Assembly: GCA_963514095.1 (NCBI GenBank)
Contig: OY741268.1
Span: forward strand, 9,599,300 to 9,663,299
DNA length: 64,000 bases
Direction: 5' to 3'
Source of the DNA: Eutrigla gurnardus
Taxonomy: Eukaryota; Chordata; Actinopteri; Perciformes; Triglidae
The notes beneath the pieces are model-generated. The model saw only the letters and a program-made list of their open reading frames with translations. It searched no databases and had not been told where the DNA came from. Below are positions 60,501-64,000 of this stretch, piece by piece (position 1 is the first letter of the stretch; every line of letters begins with the position of its first letter). The position numbers were made by a program, and so were the translations under genes.

Positions 60501-63500
60501 TGGCCCAGTGGAATCCAGGTAATTATTATCTCCATATGTTTGAATAAAGGTTCTCCACCAGAAAATTGAGGTTTTAGATTAAGAAAGTGGTTTTATAAGG
60601 GAATTAAAGGATTTGGGAGTTTTCCTTTTTTTCACTGAAAACTATACGCCATTACTCCTCCTGTGCCTTCTCTGACTGCATTCATCCCCTCGACCTGTTT
60701 CCTGGTTTTTGTCAAGTGATTACATCCCCTTTTTTACAAAAGCAAGGAAAGAAAAGGGAGCTGCCAGGATTCAGCTGAAATATAATATCCAGAGTAATTG
60801 CATCGAGGTGCTAGTTTGGATGTGGGCGTTTAAAGGGGCCGCCAAAAACAGATGGACTAACGGACCTTTTTCTGTAAAAGGAAATACGGCTTTATTTTTA
60901 CGTCAAAAACTACACATCTTTACTCAAGTTAGACAGTAGTTGTGTCTTGTTCACAGCCACCTACAATGACAACACTTTATCTTAAACCCCAAAATGTTGC
61001 ATTTATAAGCATTACATACAAATATGAATAATTGTTTACACTGCATGTAGTGTAAGGAGATTAAACAATTTTTAATTGTTTATTAATTATAGACATTATT
61101 AGACAGTTGTAACCATATATAAAATGCTTCAAATTTGTGTGAAGATGTTATAATTTTAATAATTATATTTCCTAAATATATAACTATATGCATATATTTA
61201 GTATATTTATAAGTAATATCATACTTATGATTATCAATGATATTATTATTATGATAGTTATAAATACTTTGTCGCTCTGCATGACAAGAAACTAAATACA
61301 GCTGAAAGCTTTTGGAAGAAATAAGGGGGTCTTGAGTATACTTTACCCCGTTTTAAGCACATTTATACATGTTTTGAACTAATCTGTAAATTAATTGTGC
61401 ATGTCATAATGTGCATAAATAGTTAACAAATGTCGTCTGATGCACATGAAAAGTTTATTCAATATGTCATAGCGAATTGATCCTGTGTTATCAGTCATTC
61501 ATTCACGTTTTATATAATTTCAATGCATACAATACTTACTTATGTTAAATACAATATATTAAGTGTATGAATCAGGCTCATAAATGATTAATAGGGGCGC
61601 TTTAAGTAACACATCTCCCTTTATCCTCATTTGACTGGGCCAGTCATAACGGTACAAACACGTTTTCCTCCACGTGCAACTGAACTTACTTTCAGACTAC
61701 TTCTCATTTGCATAATTACAGAGTTCAATTTCCTCCCCATTCATAAAAAAACATTAACACCCATAGTCTGTGCTTTGGTACAATCTAACCCGGTAATGAG
61801 TCTGTGCTGCAGCATTAAGCCATGATGGATGGATATGCTTCACTCGATGTCAGTCTATTAAGCGCTCACTCTTGTATTATGGTGAAAAAAACAGCCAAAG
61901 TTCATTGACTACAAAGCACAAATTATGTTTTGCTTCCCCTTTAACGATTCACAGAGTGAAATACAAAGTGCTGCAGCTAGGTGTTAGAGCAGGTGGCCCC
62001 ATTCAGATAAAAGGTTGTTTCCGAAGACACTCGGTGAGACGTGCAGGTCTTTAGCATTTCAAGTTCTCTGGGGTCTGGGAAAGTGTTCACACAAGAACAA
62101 GCTGAACAATCAGAAAACTGGTTAACTAGCAGATCAATAAGGTTGAAGTTTTTCTGGATGTGAAGAAAAGGCAGGGGGACCTTATATTTAAGGTCATCAC
62201 AACTGTCATTATAGTCAAGAATCTATCATGGAAACCTGAGGCTTTTTCCAGTCAAGGACGCTGCTGACTTTCATCTTAAATCAGTTTGATGTGACACACA
62301 GCTTGTATGATTGTGCCTCAGGGTTTCTATGAACCTATCAAGGTGGGTAAATATATGAGTTTGGAGGCTTCGTCCTCCACCTCATACTTAATAATAATAA
62401 TAATACATTGTAATCCCTACATAGCTGGAAGGCTTGTACATTTTCAGCAGTTATTTGAGCTGCCTGCGGTCCATAACACATCTTGCGTTATCCTCACCAC
62501 AATGTGAGGTCTTGATCTCCTGGTGTCATTTTCCCCCCGATACACATGACTTTCGAATTTCGAACTTCTTGCAGCTCTACTCCCTGTTTTAGTCTCTTTC
62601 AGCTCATTGTTTTGGTTTTCCAGTATCTAACACAAGATCGGAAGATTCAAGAATCTGTTCTGGATCAAAAAGTGACACCAATAATCGAATGGAGAGATTT
62701 CCAAAGATTTGCATCCCCAGTAATAATATATCAATGCTGTTTTTAAAGCTTGTTGGACAGCTTCCAAGTGGTCAAAAAATAATAAATGCAGGTTCAGAAG
62801 ATTAGAAGCAAAGTCCAAGGACAGCCCCTCTGTGCTCATCCAATTAGGTGTGACAAGGGTTTATATAGCAGAGTTTCCCCCCAGGAAATTGGTTCTGCTC
62901 TTCTGTTCCTGAAGCTTTATAAGCCTAATTTTGTATTTTACTAAACATAATTTCTTCCGATGTCAGGCAAGGCGCCTCCACTAATATATGCCAATAGAAT
63001 AGCCACTAGATGATCAGCAAGTGATAAATGCTGAGTGGCATAGTGTTAGTACTTTCTGTCTAAATAATTACATTATTGGAATGCCCTGCCACCAGAAATC
63101 TGAAAATGCTGAACCACAGGCTGAAAAAACAACAACCTGCGATCATTTTTCTCTGGTGATGCACATCAAGTGCAACCTCACATGACCCCTACACGCAGCT
63201 AGAGGAACGGGCAAATATAAATACATATATATGTATATATGTATTTATACTCATGAGGACTGCACACACACAGACACACGCAACCATAAAACATACAAAT
63301 ACTGCGATGAGTGAGGGAATATACAAACATGCAACATGTGAAATTACTGTAACATCTGACGTTGTGTTATGTGTTTTTCTTTCTTAAAAGCCTCAAAAGA
63401 GACACATTGTATACATTATCAACTACTAGAAGTCACACATACATACATTGGTTGCACTTACATTAAATGCGAGAATGCCTTCAGGTATCGTCTCTGCCAA

Positions 63501-64000
63501 TTAAATAAATAAACCTTCCAGGAAATCCTGTTTTGATGTCTACAAGGCGGCAACAGTCAATAATGAACAGTCAATCATCATTTCTCGTACCTGTGCCAGA
63601 CCACCATGCGAGAAATGAAAGTTGTGGACTGGTGTTGAAAGATGGTGTTGACATACAAACAAGAATAGGAAAAAAATATATCTAGCACTCCCTTTTGCCC
63701 CCAAAGCCCACCCTGACATGTCATCCTGCTTCCAGATAACTAGTCAAATCAAGTTTTGAAGGGGCAGAGGTATGACTGGATGAGCCTTAACAAGCCTCCA
63801 TCATCCCCCACTCCACCGTCTCCCTCCCACTCATCCCCCTCTCCCTGCTCTGACTTTCATTCATGGAGACTGCCTCCCAGCACTCTACTTTATTACTTTT
63901 TCCTGGATGACTGTTATCTGTGCTTAATGACTCTGACACTTGACCTCTGTTTAACAGTGTCCAGTCGATGGTGGATCCCATTCTTCTCTTTTCTTTCATG
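54534..64000. other. Upstream / first-intron region of fat2, no gene recognised
   Basis: The first coding exon opens with a true splice acceptor, so at least one 5' non-coding exon and a promoter must lie to the right, here or beyond the window. I could not identify that exon. Short frames here (for instance 59746-60054 on the plus strand and 58768-59139 on the minus strand) show no domain, no homology I know and no splice logic. Visible structure is limited to a long poly-G run (57029-57054), a poly-A run (57291-57308) and AT-rich tracts (61080-61270). Confidence 0.75.
57022..57054. repeat. Poly-G tract (26 consecutive G)
   Basis: GGGGGGT (57022-57028) followed by 26 uninterrupted G residues (57029-57054). 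It could form a G-quadruplex. Homopolymers of this length are also prone to sequencing or assembly length errors. Confidence 0.9.

Noticed and set aside
1..64000. tRNA, rRNA, CRISPR or prokaryotic operon structures
   Set aside because: None seen on reading both strands; gene structure is clearly eukaryotic with introns.

Overview
This window is a piece of a vertebrate, almost certainly teleost, genome. It has long introns, abundant (CA)n/(GT)n microsatellites and several interspersed repeats that I recognise as typical of ray-finned (percomorph-like) fish. There is no sign of prokaryotic or viral organisation.

The window is dominated by one protein-coding gene on the minus strand: the giant atypical cadherin fat2 (FAT atypical cadherin 2). 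I could join 16 coding exons from position 54520 (start codon) down to 1471, all with GT-AG splice sites and all in one reading frame. Together they give 10,026 coding bases, or 3,342 codons. They encode a signal peptide followed by about 32 cadherin repeats, some of them degenerate. The gene is cut by the left edge of the window. The last cadherin repeats, laminin-G and EGF modules, transmembrane helix and cytoplasmic tail expected of a FAT protein must lie to the left of base 1. FAT2 rather than FAT1 or FAT3 is chosen from my recollection of the paralogues, for example AVFDNTTV, RDQEIPxKRNF and VTCYIT, and the stretch around the 22nd repeat.

Layout from the 5' end (right) to the 3' end (left): 54534-64000 is upstream or first-intron sequence without a recognisable gene. 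51268-54533 is the giant first coding exon (repeats 1-9 and half of 10). 40385-50226 holds four small exons spread over long introns. 29062-31711 holds four small exons. 24479-28146 is a second giant exon (repeats 15-27). 11515-23958 holds five small, GC-rich exons. 1471-1682 is the last exon in the window. Introns carry the mobile DNA: two short hAT-like elements with 8-bp target duplications (9641-10302, 45222-45987), a Tc1-like relic (48013-48628), a 420-bp element with ~70-bp inverted ends (30631-31050), two decayed LINE reverse-transcriptase fragments (36395-36612, 44716-45175), two LINE 3' tails, several teleost short repeats, and two minisatellites (42-bp and 86-bp units).

I found no RNA genes, no CRISPR and no second convincing protein gene. 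The most useful leads are the GC contrast between the giant and small exons, the recurring intron position in successive cadherin repeats, and the structured repeats inside the introns. I see no evidence of an undescribed biological system beyond these.
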